From Saprolegnia diclina VS20 (lineage: Eukaryota > Oomycota > Saprolegniomycetes > Saprolegniales > Saprolegniaceae), in the NCBI RefSeq assembly GCF_000281045.1, contig NW_008246078.1, forward strand, positions 789,124 to 853,123: DNA of 64,000 nucleotides, written 5' to 3'. Shown piece by piece: positions 11,175 to 21,537 of the stretch (position 1 is the first letter of the stretch; each line of letters opens with the position of its first letter). The notes beneath the pieces were generated by a model. The model was not told the origin of the DNA, did no database searches, and worked only from the letters and a program-made list of their open reading frames with translations. The translations under genes were made by a program, and so were the position numbers.

Positions 11175-14100
11175 TCAGAGCATCGCTGCCGGCAACTGGT
11201 AGGCAGCGAGGCTATGTGTGCGCACTTGCTTGTCGGCGGCTGCGAGGACCGCACGCTCGGCGTCGCGTACAAAGCCACAGCCAACAAAGTCCAGGACATC
11301 GTCGAGAACACCATCGGGAAGGGCTCCCAAGCGCGTGCCACCGAGGTGCTGGTGCAGCCACGCCTTGTGCTGCGGAAGGACGTGGGCCGTCGAGAGCAGA
11401 CTCGCGTCTGGGTGCACGAGGTAGTACGTCACGAGCGTCACGTGCCCGGGCTTGCTGGCATCGGCTGCTGAGAACGGCGCGATGCGGTACACGCCAGCGG
11501 TCGGGATCGAGACGAGCCGGCCCGGCGTCAGTCCCATGTAGCCCGTTCTCTGAAGCTGTGGACTCGCCGCCGTCGCTGCTCCCTAGCCCCATCAATCAAC
11601 GCATGAGCTCCATCACCTACAGCAGAGCGAGTACCTTGGTCGTGGACCGAGGCGGCGCAAGCTCGTGGGCAAACTCAATGGCCACGTCGGCGACATTGTT
11701 GCAGTCGCAGACGACAACGCCGACGGCGACGACAAACTCGTTGACCAACCCCGAGCCTTTGGTCCACTTCTGACCGGCGAAGGTCGGCGTGGCATGCAGC
11801 GTCGTGATCGCAACGTGCACGAGGAGGTCTCGTGGTAGCGACATTGATGGAAATGGCCAAGTTGGCACGGTATCGACAAACACCGGTCGCATGGCAAGCG
11901 CCTCAAAATCGACACCCGCGGATGTTTGCTGTCGCTGCCACCGGCGTACCTTGGACGATGTCGGCGTCTCGTTCGAGTGGGCGTGATACAGGCGACGCAC
12001 GAGCTCGGACGTTGACAAAACCTGCGTGCGCTGGACGCGAGGAACGTCGTGCAGCATCGTGTGTGTGCTGACAGCAAGAAGCGGTAGTAGCTGCGTCAGC
12101 GTCGCGGCCAGTGCATCGTAAATGCGCGTGTGCCCCGGGTCGAGATCGTTGATGTACGACGTAAACGTTGCCTTGCCGGTCGCATCGTCGACATGCACCG
12201 GGGTCGGCAGCCACTGAAAGTGCTCCGAGACATGGCGCTGCCACTCGGGCGGCACGACCGACGCCCACGAGAGCACGTTGCCGCTGTTCAAGCGCATCTC
12301 ATGCGACGACGCCTGCCACTGCGTCTGCCCAATGACGCCGCAGCCGACACTCGGACTCACGACGTCCTGGACTGGACTGTCGCTCCCGCGCGTTGCCGTC
12401 AGTGGCGCTAAGAGCGTCCGCCACTGACGTGCGTCCCACGACGTCAGGTGGGCGTCCGAGACCACGACACCGTGCGCAGGATGAAGAAACAGGGCCGGCG
12501 AGAATGTATCGAGCTCGGCTTCGAGAAGCGACTGCGCGTCCGCTGGCAATTCCATGGCGTGTGTGCGGCGGGATGGCCACGTCGGGTCGCTAACGATGGC
12601 ACAGAGCGCATTGATGTACGCCGCTTCCATCGGCTTCAGCGGCGAGGCCACGGCGCGGAACCAGCCGACGCGCGAGAAGAAGAAGCGCTGACGTGGCACG
12701 CTGAGCGCTGCGAACGGTTGAAAGAAGAGCGCGTGCGTCGGCGGCGGCGGCACGTCAGCGAAGAGATGGACGTAGAGATACCGCGTCACGAGAACGTTTT
12801 CACTGGCCAGTGCGACCTCGAAGTACGACCGCGAGACCTACAGCACTGTGGGCACTTGATAAATTGAAACGATATGGTACGCGGCGGGTGAATCGGTGGT
12901 CCTTGGCACCGCGCGTCAACGGCAGTAGTAGTTCGACACTGCGCAAGTTGCCTTTTTGAACGGCATGGTACAAGGGCGTGCGGCCCATCTAGTGGTCGTC
13001 GTACACTGTGGACACCTTGTCCTCATATTCCACAATCACGTACAGGATCGCGGGCGTTGGGGTCGGCACCGGCTTGCAGCAAAAGCGCGAGCACGGTCGG
13101 ACGATTCGCTGCGCGGCCCAAGTACGTCTACGACGAACGTTCTTGCGACTGTCTATAAGGAAGAGGTGTACGAGGCCGAGGCCATCGATCGACGTCAAGT
13201 CCGTGTACGCAGCCAGAATCTTGACAGCCCACGCATTTTGCGCCGCAATCGCAAGTGACAGCGGCGTGCTTCCTTCCTATGCGTTGGTCGTCAAGTCGAC
13301 ACGGTGAGAACAAGGAGAGGACCGACCCGATCGCGCAGCTCAGGGTTGAGGCCGTGCTGTAGTAAGAGCAAGAGGCACGCCGGCCCCTCGTCGTCGCAAT
13401 CGACGCGTACAGTGGCGCGCTGAAGCCATGTGTGGCTTCTCTATCCAGCAGCATCACATGTTAGTGCTGCGTAGTATGTACTAACTAGTCCGCAAGAACC
13501 GACCTTGTGCATGCGGTCGAGCGGCGTCACAGGAACCAAGAGCGAGACGACCGACGGCTTGTTGAACAAGAAGGCGCATTCGAGTAGCGTCTCCTTGAGC
13601 TACAGACGTCATGCGGCGTCATATCACCACCGGCATGCTGGCACCTGCATGGACCACGTTTGGCTGGAGCACAGAAAGGCTGAGAGGATCCGCACGGCGT
13701 CCAAGGCGCGTCGCACGATGGCGCAGAGAGACTGCAAGCGTGTCTTGCCATTGTACAGCGTGGATACATGCAGTGTACCTTGATTGGCACAGCGTTGACG
13801 TCGGCGCCGTGTTGCACGAGGAGCTCGACGAGCGCCGCATTTTGAACCTTGGCCGCGATCGCCAGTGCCGTCTCGCCCGCCTACACGTTTCTTGATGGCA
13901 TGTTGTCCCATCCTTGCTACCTTGTTGCGTGCTTCGATGTCGGCGCCGTGTTGCACGAGAAGACGGGCGGTTCCGACATGGCCTTTTCGCACAGCGACGA
14001 GCAGCGCGGTGGAGTGATCCTATACGCACGATGCTTGCGATTGCCATGCTAGGAAGACTCATTACCCGCGTCGTTGCCTCCATGCTCGCGCCTTGGATGG

Positions 14101-14416
14101 CGAGGTACTCGATGACAGCCGCGTGGCCGCGCGAGGCAGCGAGAATCAACGCCGTGTTGTGGTCCTACACCCACGTCGTCGATGATGCAGTACCGTGCAG
14201 GACAGCATCGTACGTCGTTGAGCAAGTCGAGAGTGGCTGCGCTCCGCAGTGACTTTAGGAGCTCGAGCTGGCCGCGTCGCGCGGCAGCATGGAACGGCGA
14301 CTCGAGGCGCAGCTAGTACGCATGGGGTCGCATGCTGCTCACGCTTGATCGGCACGTACCGTTGATGGGGCAGCGGCCGTCACCTTGGCCTTGGTCGATG
14401 GCGAGTGCTCTTGCAT
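11175..14416 (-). CDS. Ankyrin repeat - DUF4246 fusion protein, 13 exons
   Basis: Exons (high to low): 14416-14384, 14312-14214, 14164-14066, 14019-13921, 13880-13779, 13731-13645, 13599-13504, 13440-13327, 13276-13172, 13127-13044, 12988-12881, 12837-11635, 11582-11175. All 12 introns are GT...AG, 40-71 nt, and phase 0; the product is 878 residues. The middle exons each carry roughly one ankyrin repeat (DHNTALILAASRGHAAVIEY, LLVQHGADIEARNK, LLVQHGADVNAV, LLLQAGADPNARD, MGRTPLYHAVQKGNL). The 12837-11635 exon continues in frame into a DUF4246-like region (TSYINDLDPGH, AITTLHATPTFAGQKW) and exon 13 ends it (YRIAPFSAADASKPGH, YYLVHPDASLLSTAHV). DUF4246 has no established function. Alternative: two genes, but no ATG opens the DUF4246 frame and the joining intron is clean. 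Confidence 0.82.
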
Positions 14417-15118
14417 GTCGTCCTACACGAGGGCCATGAGCGCCCGGCTGGCGTCGGCGGGATGCCATGTACCGCTGCGGGATGCATCCGGAATCCAAAC
14501 TTGAAGAAAGGCTGCTGCAGGACGGAAATAGTGTGACGCGAGAGAGCGATGACACCAACTTGGCGAATGCAAGGTCGGGCTGTGGTGGCGATTCTACGCC
14601 TCTAGAACTAGTGCATTACGTAGAGAGATGCAGCGGACGACGTGGCGGCCTGTACGGCCTGTGCACTGGCGGCAACCACCACATTGCACAATTGATGTGC
14701 TCATGTCGCGTGCTGGTGACGATGACGACAGCTAGGACGACCGCTCCAGACCTTCGCTTTGAGTGCACGAGCGAGAGGGCTGGCATGTACACTTGGCTGC
14801 AACGGAGACTCTACCAGCATCCAGCATCCATCGGACACACCGGAAGCAAGACTACCCGTGCGGCAGTCGTCGGTGCACCCAGGTGCGACGACAGCACTCA
14901 CGAGACGCCGCGTCTCGATACCGGTAGATGGAACGCTCCTCTTCCAGCGCGATGCAGCACAAGTAGGCCTCCTCGCCTCGTGGAGCTCGAAGCTTGCTTT
15001 GCAGCTTCTCAGCCGAAGCCGGTCGACTTCGCTTTCGGCTGCGATGCAAGACAACAGCGATTGAGAAGAGGCAGTCTACTAGGGTCACTCGCTCGTCATC
15101 TATTGCACAGCGGCCGCC
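14417..15118. other. Spacer, no gene seen
   Basis: Upstream of the ankyrin-DUF4246 gene and downstream of CMC1. A plus-strand ORF of 224 codons (14467-15141) has no recognisable features and overlaps the CMC1 3' end. Confidence 0.4.
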
Positions 15119-15553
15119 TTACGCCGACTTGGGCGTCTTGACAACGACCGGGATGTCTTCCGTGCGGCTGGCCTTGAACGCAGCGAACGCCTCCGGGTTG
15201 GTGTACTCGTGCAGGCACGCGTTCAGGTCGGCGTTGTGCTGGCGGCATTTCCACACGACGAGAAGACTAGATACATATGACGTTGGCCACGGACGCTACG
15301 CCATAGCAGGTTGTACCCGTGCTCGTGCGAGCAGTCGACAAAGGCCTTGGTCTTGGCGTAGCACTTTTCCAGCGCGATCGAGTTGAGTTCTTGGTGCAGT
15401 TTCTGCATCAAATAAGTAGGCTTAGAGAGGCGTAGCAAGAAGGAGGCGTACATGCTCGGCCTGCTTGGACCACTGCAGGCGCGACCCGCGCCACTCGGCC
15501 TTCTGCGTCTCGCGGTTGGGCGTGGCTTCCGCTGCGTTCGTCGTCGTCGACAT
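15119..15553 (-). CDS. CMC1: CMC1-like twin CX9C cytochrome c oxidase assembly protein, three exons
   Basis: Exons 15553-15452, 15402-15317 and 15266-15119, joined over 49- and 50-nt introns, give 111 residues, close to the usual size. The two CX9C pairs are CYAKTKAFVDC and CRQHNADLNAC, separated by SHEHGLLVVWK, the spacing and hydrophobic run typical of CMC1; LHEYTNPEAFAAFK follows. Such proteins are imported into the mitochondrial intermembrane space, oxidised by Mia40, and help stabilise newly made COX1 with its copper supply. Splicing inside a Gly codon (GG|T) restores the CMC1 consensus, which supports the intron positions. No presequence is expected. Confidence 0.9.
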
Positions 15554-16424
15554 GGTGCGGATAAGAAATTTGGCCGTTCGTGGCGGTGCGACCACCGGAT
15601 ACGCTATCCGAACCAACCGGTTGCGTTGACGTGGCACTTCCGCGTGGCAGGACGAGCTGTGTGCACTGTGGAGGTTGCCACCAAGGACGAAGCACGAGCT
15701 GCGCCGTTCTAGAGCAGCAAGCGGCTCGTGTCGCTGCACAGACAGCCTCGCAATGCGTCAAGTGGGGAGGCTGTCCGGGTGTCGAGACCAAGAGACCGCA
15801 AGCGTTCATGCTTCCTGGGCAACCTTGTACTCTGTGCTAGTGAGCTGCCCTTGCTCATCAACATTTCGTAGAGTACGTACGCTCCTTTACTGCGCACATG
15901 TAGCGACACCTCACATGCAGAGCGATGCCATCAACTGGCAACGACGTTCGTCGCGTCCACAGATCTCGTCGTATCTGTCAGCGTCCAGTACGCTGCAGTC
16001 ACACAGTGATGTCGTACAATAGCAAGGCGACAGCGCGCAGCCTCGATCGTGTCACCTTCACCAACTACGTGCGCGTCCAAGCACAACGTCCAGCACCGGA
16101 AGGAACCCAACTCAAAACACAGAGAGCACTCTTCTCTTCAGGCCGCAATTACCTGCCCCGCCCTTGTACTCGTATCCACCTCAGTCCATCCACGCCTACG
16201 TCCATGGCGTCGATAGCCTTCCTGCACGCGTCGACGACTACTACCGGTAAGTAGTGCAGCACAAGCCACCCATATGTATGTACACTATATTCCGTCTTTT
16301 TTAAATAGTATGTGAGGTGTACCCCGGGGCACGACGCAAAGGCCATCGACCAGTCATTTCACTGGCGCAACTGCAGTCTCGGCTGGCTAATCGCACTCAC
16401 TTTCCATTTTCCTAGTAGTGCATT
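15554..16424. other. Divergent promoter region between CMC1 and RACK1
   Basis: The two genes point away from each other, so this 870-base stretch should carry both promoters. No conserved ORF. Bases 16290-16320 are AT-rich, about 110-130 bases before the RACK1 ATG. Confidence 0.4.
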
Positions 16425-17384
16425 ATGGCTGAACAATTGACGCTCCGCGGTACGCTCGCCGGTCACGGCAAGGCCTGGGTGACGGCCATCGCCACGTCGC
16501 GCGAGAACCCCTCGATGATCGTGACGGCGTCGCGCGACAAATCGATCCTTGTGTGGCAGCTCACGGGCGACTCGTCGGACCTCGAGAACTACGGCTTTGC
16601 CCGCCGCCGCCTCCAGGGCCACTCGCACTTCGTCGAGGACGTTGTCATCTCGTCGGACGGCCAGTTCGCGCTCTCGGGCTCGTGGGACGGCACGCTCCGC
16701 CTCTGGGACTTGAACACGGGCATCACGACGCGCCGCTTTGTCGGCCACTCGAAGGACGTGCTCTCGGTGGCGTTCTCGGCCGACAACCGCCAGATTGTGT
16801 CGGGGTCGCGCGATCGCTCGATCAAGCTCTGGAACACGCTCGGTGAGTGCAAGTACACGATCACGGAGGAGGGCCACACCGAGTGGGTCTCGTGCGTGCG
16901 CTTCTCGCCCTCGTCGGCCAACCCGCTCATCGTCTCGTGCGGCTGGGACCGCCTCGTGAAGGTCTGGAACTTGACCAACTGCAAGCTCCGCACCAACCTC
17001 TGCGGCCACACTGGCTACCTCAACACGGTCACGGTCTCGCCCGATGGGTCGCTCTGCGCCTCGGGTGGCAAGGACGGCGTCGCCATGCTCTGGGACTTGA
17101 ACGAAGGCAAGCGCCTCTACACGCTCGAGGCCGGCGACATCATCCACGCCCTCGTCTTCTCGCCCAACCGCTACTGGCTCTGCGCCGCCACGTCGTCGGG
17201 CATCAAGATCTGGGACCTCGAGTCCAAGGTCGTCGTCGACGAGATCGTGCCCGAGTTCGAGGCCGTCGGCAAGAAGTCGCTCCCGCCGCACTGCGTCTCG
17301 CTCTGCTGGTCGGCCGACGGTGCCTCGCTCTTCGCTGGTTACACCGACGGTATCGTCCGCGTCTACGCCGTCGGCTCGAACTAA
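16425..17384 (+). CDS. RACK1: RACK1, WD40 scaffold protein of the 40S ribosome
   Basis: An intron-less 319-residue frame, the normal RACK1 length. It starts [20 protein letters not shown] and contains seven WD40 repeats with the usual GH...WD spacing: [64 protein letters not shown] and [14 protein letters not shown]1 sits near the mRNA exit site of the 40S subunit and also binds protein kinase C and other signalling partners. The strongly C/G-ending codons, stronger than in neighbouring genes, fit a highly expressed ribosomal component. Confidence 0.98.
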   Translation: MAEQLTLRGTLAGHGKAWVTAIATSRENPSMIVTASRDKSILVWQLTGDSSDLENYGFARRRLQGHSHFVEDVVISSDGQFALSGSWDGTLRLWDLNTGITTRRFVGHSKDVLSVAFSADNRQIVSGSRDRSIKLWNTLGECKYTITEEGHTEWVSCVRFSPSSANPLIVSCGWDRLVKVWNLTNCKLRTNLCGHTGYLNTVTVSPDGSLCASGGKDGVAMLWDLNEGKRLYTLEAGDIIHALVFSPNRYWLCAATSSGIKIWDLESKVVVDEIVPEFEAVGKKSLPPHCVSLCWSADGASLFAGYTDGIVRVYAVGSN

Positions 17385-18263
17385 ATGGTTCACACCGGCA
17401 CGGCTCTGGCTGCATGGACCCCGGCGCCGCTTTTCGCGATAACGAGTAGATGCAGCCATGTAAACGCAACCCCCTAATGCAACTCACTACTAGCATTCAC
17501 AATTGTCTCGTGTTGCTGTCGAAGCCCTTCCTGGGCATTGAAACGTGTAGCTTTGCAGTGGATGGAGGTGGCCAGGTTATGGAGCCAACAGGATCTGGAT
17601 ACTGCGACTCATTCGCCAGCTGCGCCGTGTCGGCAGAGTACGTCGCCGGGCCAGTTCACATTTCCTGAATCAGTGCATGTCACGACGACGCGTCAATGAG
17701 CAGGTTCAAAGTCGGAACTGCACCTCCAGCACGCACAGGTGCAAGGCGCCGTTTGCCGCCCGGCGGACGACTACGACATGCCAGCCCACCCAGCCAGGGC
17801 GTTGGTGTTGGGCTAGACATGCATGAGCTAACGAGCATGTTCCAAGGTTGTCATTGCACGTCGCCTCGCAGTTGACTCGCTCACACCGCAGCGACGGACA
17901 ACGGGCGGGTGACATGCCGGCTCATCATAGCTTTAGCGTCCACAACGACGGGCCCTATCGCGGCCGTGCACTCGCTCCGTCGCATCTCGTCTACGGCGCG
18001 GCCTCTCGCCTAGGTTTCGCTGCTCCGTCACATGGCCCATAGCGGAATGCGACGCTGGTCGCTAGTCCTTGGGGTTGCCAATGGGCGGCGCTCGTTCTGT
18101 GGCGCCAGGGCCATGGGCGAGTGCAACAAGAAACGAGTAGACATGGCAGGCGAGGGAAAAGATCAGTGTCGTATATTACGCGCAATGCGCGATCGTACCG
18201 ACAGCAACGAGAGATCGTCTTGAAGCGCAAGACGCCAGCGTCGAAGGAATGGGGCGAACTCAT
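17385..18263. other. Spacer between RACK1 and eL40, no gene seen
   Basis: Both flanking genes end here, so it carries two 3' untranslated regions. ORFs are all under 95 codons and unremarkable. Confidence 0.4.
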
Positions 18264-18425
18264 TTACTTGATCTTCTTCTTGATGCGGAGCTGGTTCGAG
18301 TGCCCGCACTTCTTCTTGCGGCAGTTGGTGGCACGCGGCGGGAGGCGCGCGTAGCACACACGGCAGATCTGCTTTTCGCAGTTGGTCTTCTTGGCCAAAG
18401 CGGCAAGGGTGGGTTCAATAGCCAT
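18264..18425 (-). CDS. RPL40: Ribosomal protein eL40, stand-alone (no ubiquitin fusion)
   Basis: The 53-residue frame reads [20 protein letters not shown] then [26 protein letters not shown] and a Lys-rich end. The four zinc-binding Cys (CRVC ... NC...KKC) and basic tail are those of eL40, the 60S protein usually released from a ubiquitin fusion. Here an ATG followed by GCT replaces the ubiquitin C-terminal LRLRGG junction, and no ubiquitin coding sequence is seen in the 900 bases upstream. A leader intron may precede the ATG (a TAG acceptor-like site lies about ten bases before it), so a distant first exon is possible but would need to supply a frame ending exactly there. Confidence 0.9.
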   Translation of the reverse strand: MAIEPTLAALAKKTNCEKQICRVCYARLPPRATNCRKKKCGHSNQLRIKKKIK

Positions 18426-19368
18426 CTTGGAGTCTCTACTTGGCCTCGTGCATGAGCCTCACCTCCATGGACACGTCGATGTTACCTGTTGGATAGTAGA
18501 TTTCCCTCTGACTGCCACCAGCCAACCGGCCTCTTCCTCTTCAAGCAACATCCAACCAATTTGCACAACATACAAAGCACCAATCAGTGCGTTCCCTCTC
18601 GGCACTGAACTGGCCGCTCAATCCCTCTTTCAAGTGAACATTCACACTATTTCACACAAATGCGACCTAGATACTGTGGATGCGACCGAGCAATTGAACC
18701 GAGATAAGCCGCCGTATTGTCAGAGAGCAGCCACTTTCACGCTTGCGAGCGGTTGGAAGAGCCATGTACATGCATGCTACGTTGCGGCGGCGGTCGTCGC
18801 AGTGCGATGTCGATGCCAAGCGCGGTGGCGCTCGGGATGGAAAATGGTAGGCGGCTCCTTCATCACTGAGGCCTGCTGGACGACGTGGCATCGCACAGTG
18901 AGCCACATCGCACAGTGAGCCACATCGCACAGTGAGCCTAGTGCGAAGCTTGGATGGGGCTAAGCTCGTGCAGGTTACCCGTAGCTGAAGGTTGGCGCCT
19001 TTCTGCTCGGCGGCGTTGATGTCGGCGACGTATAGAGTGCGCAAGTAGCCGAAGGTACACGCGCCGTGCCTGTAATACCGGCGATAGCAGCAGTGTCGAT
19101 CGACCGCGTGTACTCTACTCTGGGTATTGCTCGTGGTGGCAGCGACGACGACGTCGCTCGAAACTGCATTCGATGGGCTTCGTGGTGGCCCCGGCGTTTG
19201 GTCGGAAATAGTGTGCGGATCTCGGGGCGTCACGATAACTGCATTGTATTTTACTATAAAAATACACGCAATAACCAAACTATGTATCGCGTTTTATGAC
19301 GAAAGATGGAATAATAATATTCTGCGCAACCCGCGACCGAGCAGCAGCACGAGTCGGAAAGCTGCGAG
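18426..19368. other. Divergent promoter region between eL40 and the LYR protein gene
   Basis: Contains a short tandem repeat (listed separately) and an AT-rich patch at 19240-19330 before the LYR gene. No convincing ORF. Confidence 0.4.
18889..18938. repeat. 17-base tandem repeat, three copies
   Basis: Unit CATCGCACAGTGAGCCA repeats at 18889, 18906 and 18923, the third copy ending one base short. Copies are identical, suggesting recent slippage. It lies in the divergent spacer about 460 bases upstream of the eL40 start. Confidence 0.95.
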
Positions 19369-19758
19369 ATGGCCGCCAAGAAGCCGTTCCTGTCGCTCGG
19401 GTACTTTGTCAACCGGAGCCAAGTGCTCAAGCAGTACCGGCTCTACCTGCGCGAGATCGCGCCCTTGGCCCCGCCCGCGCGCAACGATCTGCGCAAGACC
19501 ATCCGCGCCAAGTTCGAAGAGCCCATCGACGTCACGGACGAGCGCCTCGTCAAGCAAGCGATCGCGTACGGCAACTCGCAGCTACAGCACGTCCGCGAGC
19601 TCGTCAACTCGGTCGGCCCGGTAAAGCCGCATGTCGACGCGTCGGCCAAGGCCACGTGGGTCGACACGCCCAGCGCCAATAGCTCCGATGACGACGATGG
19701 TGCCATGGAAGACGTGCGCGGCCGCGTGGGCACCAAATGGCCGTGGCAGCGCAGCTAG
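19369..19758 (+). CDS. LYR-motif mitochondrial protein (LYRM2-like)
   Basis: A 129-residue frame. Residues 10-36 (LGYFVNRSQVLKQYRLYLRE) hold the L-Y-R family signature in the form QYRLYLREI, followed by LRKTIRAKFEE and DERLVKQAIAYGNSQLQHV, the three-helix pattern of Complex1_LYR proteins, and closest in wording to LYRM2. These small matrix proteins bind acyl-ACP and assist respiratory complex or Fe-S assembly; LYRM2 is linked to complex I. The C-terminal 45 residues are polar and acidic (SSDDDDGAMED) and may be lineage-specific. No intron. Confidence 0.85.
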   Translation: MAAKKPFLSLGYFVNRSQVLKQYRLYLREIAPLAPPARNDLRKTIRAKFEEPIDVTDERLVKQAIAYGNSQLQHVRELVNSVGPVKPHVDASAKATWVDTPSANSSDDDDGAMEDVRGRVGTKWPWQRS

Positions 19759-19960
19759 CAACGATTGCATCGATCCTAAATATGATAGTCTCTTCGTCGT
19801 TGTCGTCCTTTCGCCTGCGACTTCCATGCGTCGGAGATGGCGGCGGCCATGCTGGCAGGTGGCGCGTAGGGCTCAGGTAGACAGCCTGGCATACGCTACC
19901 TGTCGAGAGCAGGCAAAGAGGACACATGTACAACGAAGAAGGAGCATGTTGTCGATGGCG

Positions 19961-20497
19961 CTAAAACATGTCGGCCGAAATGACGCCTAAATAGTTGTCC
20001 TTGATCGTGCCAATGGCGTTGATCTCCGTCACGTCGATGCTGACGCCCATGATCTTGAGGCGGACGCCGACGCCCTTGCGGATCTCAACCTCGCGATCCT
20101 GCGATATCCACGCGCTGTTTTCGTGGTCGTAGCCTTCCGTCAAGTCGGTCGACATGGCGTGGCGACTCACAAAGACCTGGAGCGGCCCGACCTCGGCGAA
20201 AAAGCCGAGCGGGTTCACGACCGTCACGACCGCGTCCAGCACCTCGTTCTTGAACGGGCGGAAGAGGATCGCGCGGTACGCAATGTCAAAGCACACAAAG
20301 CCCGAGTTGTCCTGGATGACGCCCTGGCCAATGTCCTCGTCGCGGACCTCCGTGACCGCGATGACGTAGCCGTACTTGCCGAGGGACGTGCCCTCGACCT
20401 CTTCGATGAGGCGCAGGCGGATGATGTCATGGAGCTTCGGGCCAAAGTGCATCGGGTGCAGGAGGAGCTCCCGGCGGAGCTGCTTGAGGAAGAACAT
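19961..20497 (-). CDS. RPB7: RNA polymerase II subunit RPB7
   Basis: From ATG 20497 the frame gives 178 residues (typical 171-176). It starts MFFLKQLRRELLLHPMHFGP, the conserved RPB7 tip domain, and continues with YGYVIAVTEV, PFKNEVLDAVVTVVNPLGFF, GPLQVFVSRH and an OB-fold end with GTIKDNYLGVI. RPB7 pairs with RPB4 to form the stalk of RNA polymerase II. The open frame extends 30 codons upstream of the ATG but that part is not conserved. A palindrome lies about 110 bases upstream (see separate entry). Confidence 0.97.
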   Translation of the reverse strand: MFFLKQLRRELLLHPMHFGPKLHDIIRLRLIEEVEGTSLGKYGYVIAVTEVRDEDIGQGVIQDNSGFVCFDIAYRAILFRPFKNEVLDAVVTVVNPLGFFAEVGPLQVFVSRHAMSTDLTEGYDHENSAWISQDREVEIRKGVGVRLKIMGVSIDVTEINAIGTIKDNYLGVISADMF

Positions 20498-20604
20498 GGT
20501 GCAAGCAGTCGGATGGAAGCCGCAGGTTTGCCACTGCCAGCCCACTACCGATTGGCCTATATCGCTGGCTTTTTCCGCCAATCCCATGGCGTCTTCTTAA
20601 GTTT

Positions 20605-20614
20605 GGCATGTGCC
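20605..20614. promoter_or_regulatory. GGCATGTGCC palindrome upstream of RPB7
   Basis: Sequence in context TTTGGCATGTGCCGCAAA; half-sites GGCA and TGCC are inverted around two bases. Located about 108 bases upstream of the RPB7 ATG on its coding strand. The same word recurs upstream of other genes in this window. Confidence 0.5.
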
Positions 20615-21469
20615 GCAAACAGTACGGAACCTCCAAAAAGTTGGACTGATCACAATGCCATCAATCAAGGGCAACAACGGAATTGTAGGGCCGCGCACCC
20701 GACCCATGGGTGACGAATAACGTTAGCAAACGTCTAGAATGACGCATCTAATATACTCTCTTGCGAATAGCTAGTATGTCCCCTTCCCCGACCAGACAAT
20801 AGGTTCTCAAAGAGAGTGAAAGTGAGAGGTGTTCAAACACTGCATTTTGAAATAAGTTCTAATAGTATTCATACCTGGTGCTTGGGCTCAACCCCATGCG
20901 CGTCTGACCAATCACTCGGATGCTAGAATGGACTGTGCTGCAATGCGTGCCCAGAAGTACCCAGAGCAATGGGACACGTGATCGACGACGGTCGGACTCG
21001 ACCTCAATGACTGCAGAGACTCGAGGTTCCCGCTGGCGAGGAGCTCCCGGACGGTTCTTTGTGCTGCGCTTGCCTCGTCCTAGCCATGTCTATAGCATGC
21101 AGTGGTTATTGCCAAAGCGAAATGCGGAGTGAACCTCGCTATGCGCGAACCAGAGAGATGTGTAATTCTCAAGGAACCGCAATGATGGTCCTCGACGAGC
21201 ACATTTGTCGGAATGTCGGTCGCCCACCTTCCTTCTCATTCTTTGGAGGTACCGACGTCGCTGCTGCAAAGCGCGCTCGGCCTACACGCCTACCATACTA
21301 TTCTACATGCACTGAAGTACTTGGCTCGGTGTCTTGGTCCTACATTGGCCATGGCGCGAAGGACGCGGCGCAAGCGGGTGGTAGGCGGACGCGTGCCCTG
21401 CCGCAATTCCTCTCGAGGATTGGCTAAAATTCACGACGCTAGCCAATCCCGTGTCGGCAAATTAAATGC

Positions 21470-21479
21470 GGCAGATGCC
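21470..21479. promoter_or_regulatory. GGCAGATGCC palindrome variant
   Basis: Context GCGGCAGATGCCAAAC, about 60 bases upstream of the ATG at 21538. Same half-sites as the other copies with GA in the centre. Confidence 0.4.
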
Positions 21480-21537
21480 AAACTTACCACCAGACCGGCG
21501 TGGTCTGAAATTGTGTGCAAATTACAAGCCAGGCAGC

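Larger units (their letters stand above)
20498..21537. other. Divergent promoter region between RPB7 and the membrane-anchored regulator-like gene
   Basis: Both neighbours start outward from this kilobase. Two GGCA-N2-TGCC palindromes sit near its two ends, each within about 110 bases of a start codon. ORFs within it are unremarkable. Confidence 0.45.

Noticed and set aside
13327-13440. Suspected frameshift in one ankyrin exon
   Set aside because: One frame starts like an ankyrin repeat (GFSAPLYASIA) and another ends like one (LLLLLQHGLNPELRDR), but the exon reads through without stop in phase 0 on both sides, so a simple indel is not required; left as one exon.
14467-15141. 224-codon plus-strand ORF
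   Set aside because: Overlaps the CMC1 last exon on the opposite strand and has no recognisable content.
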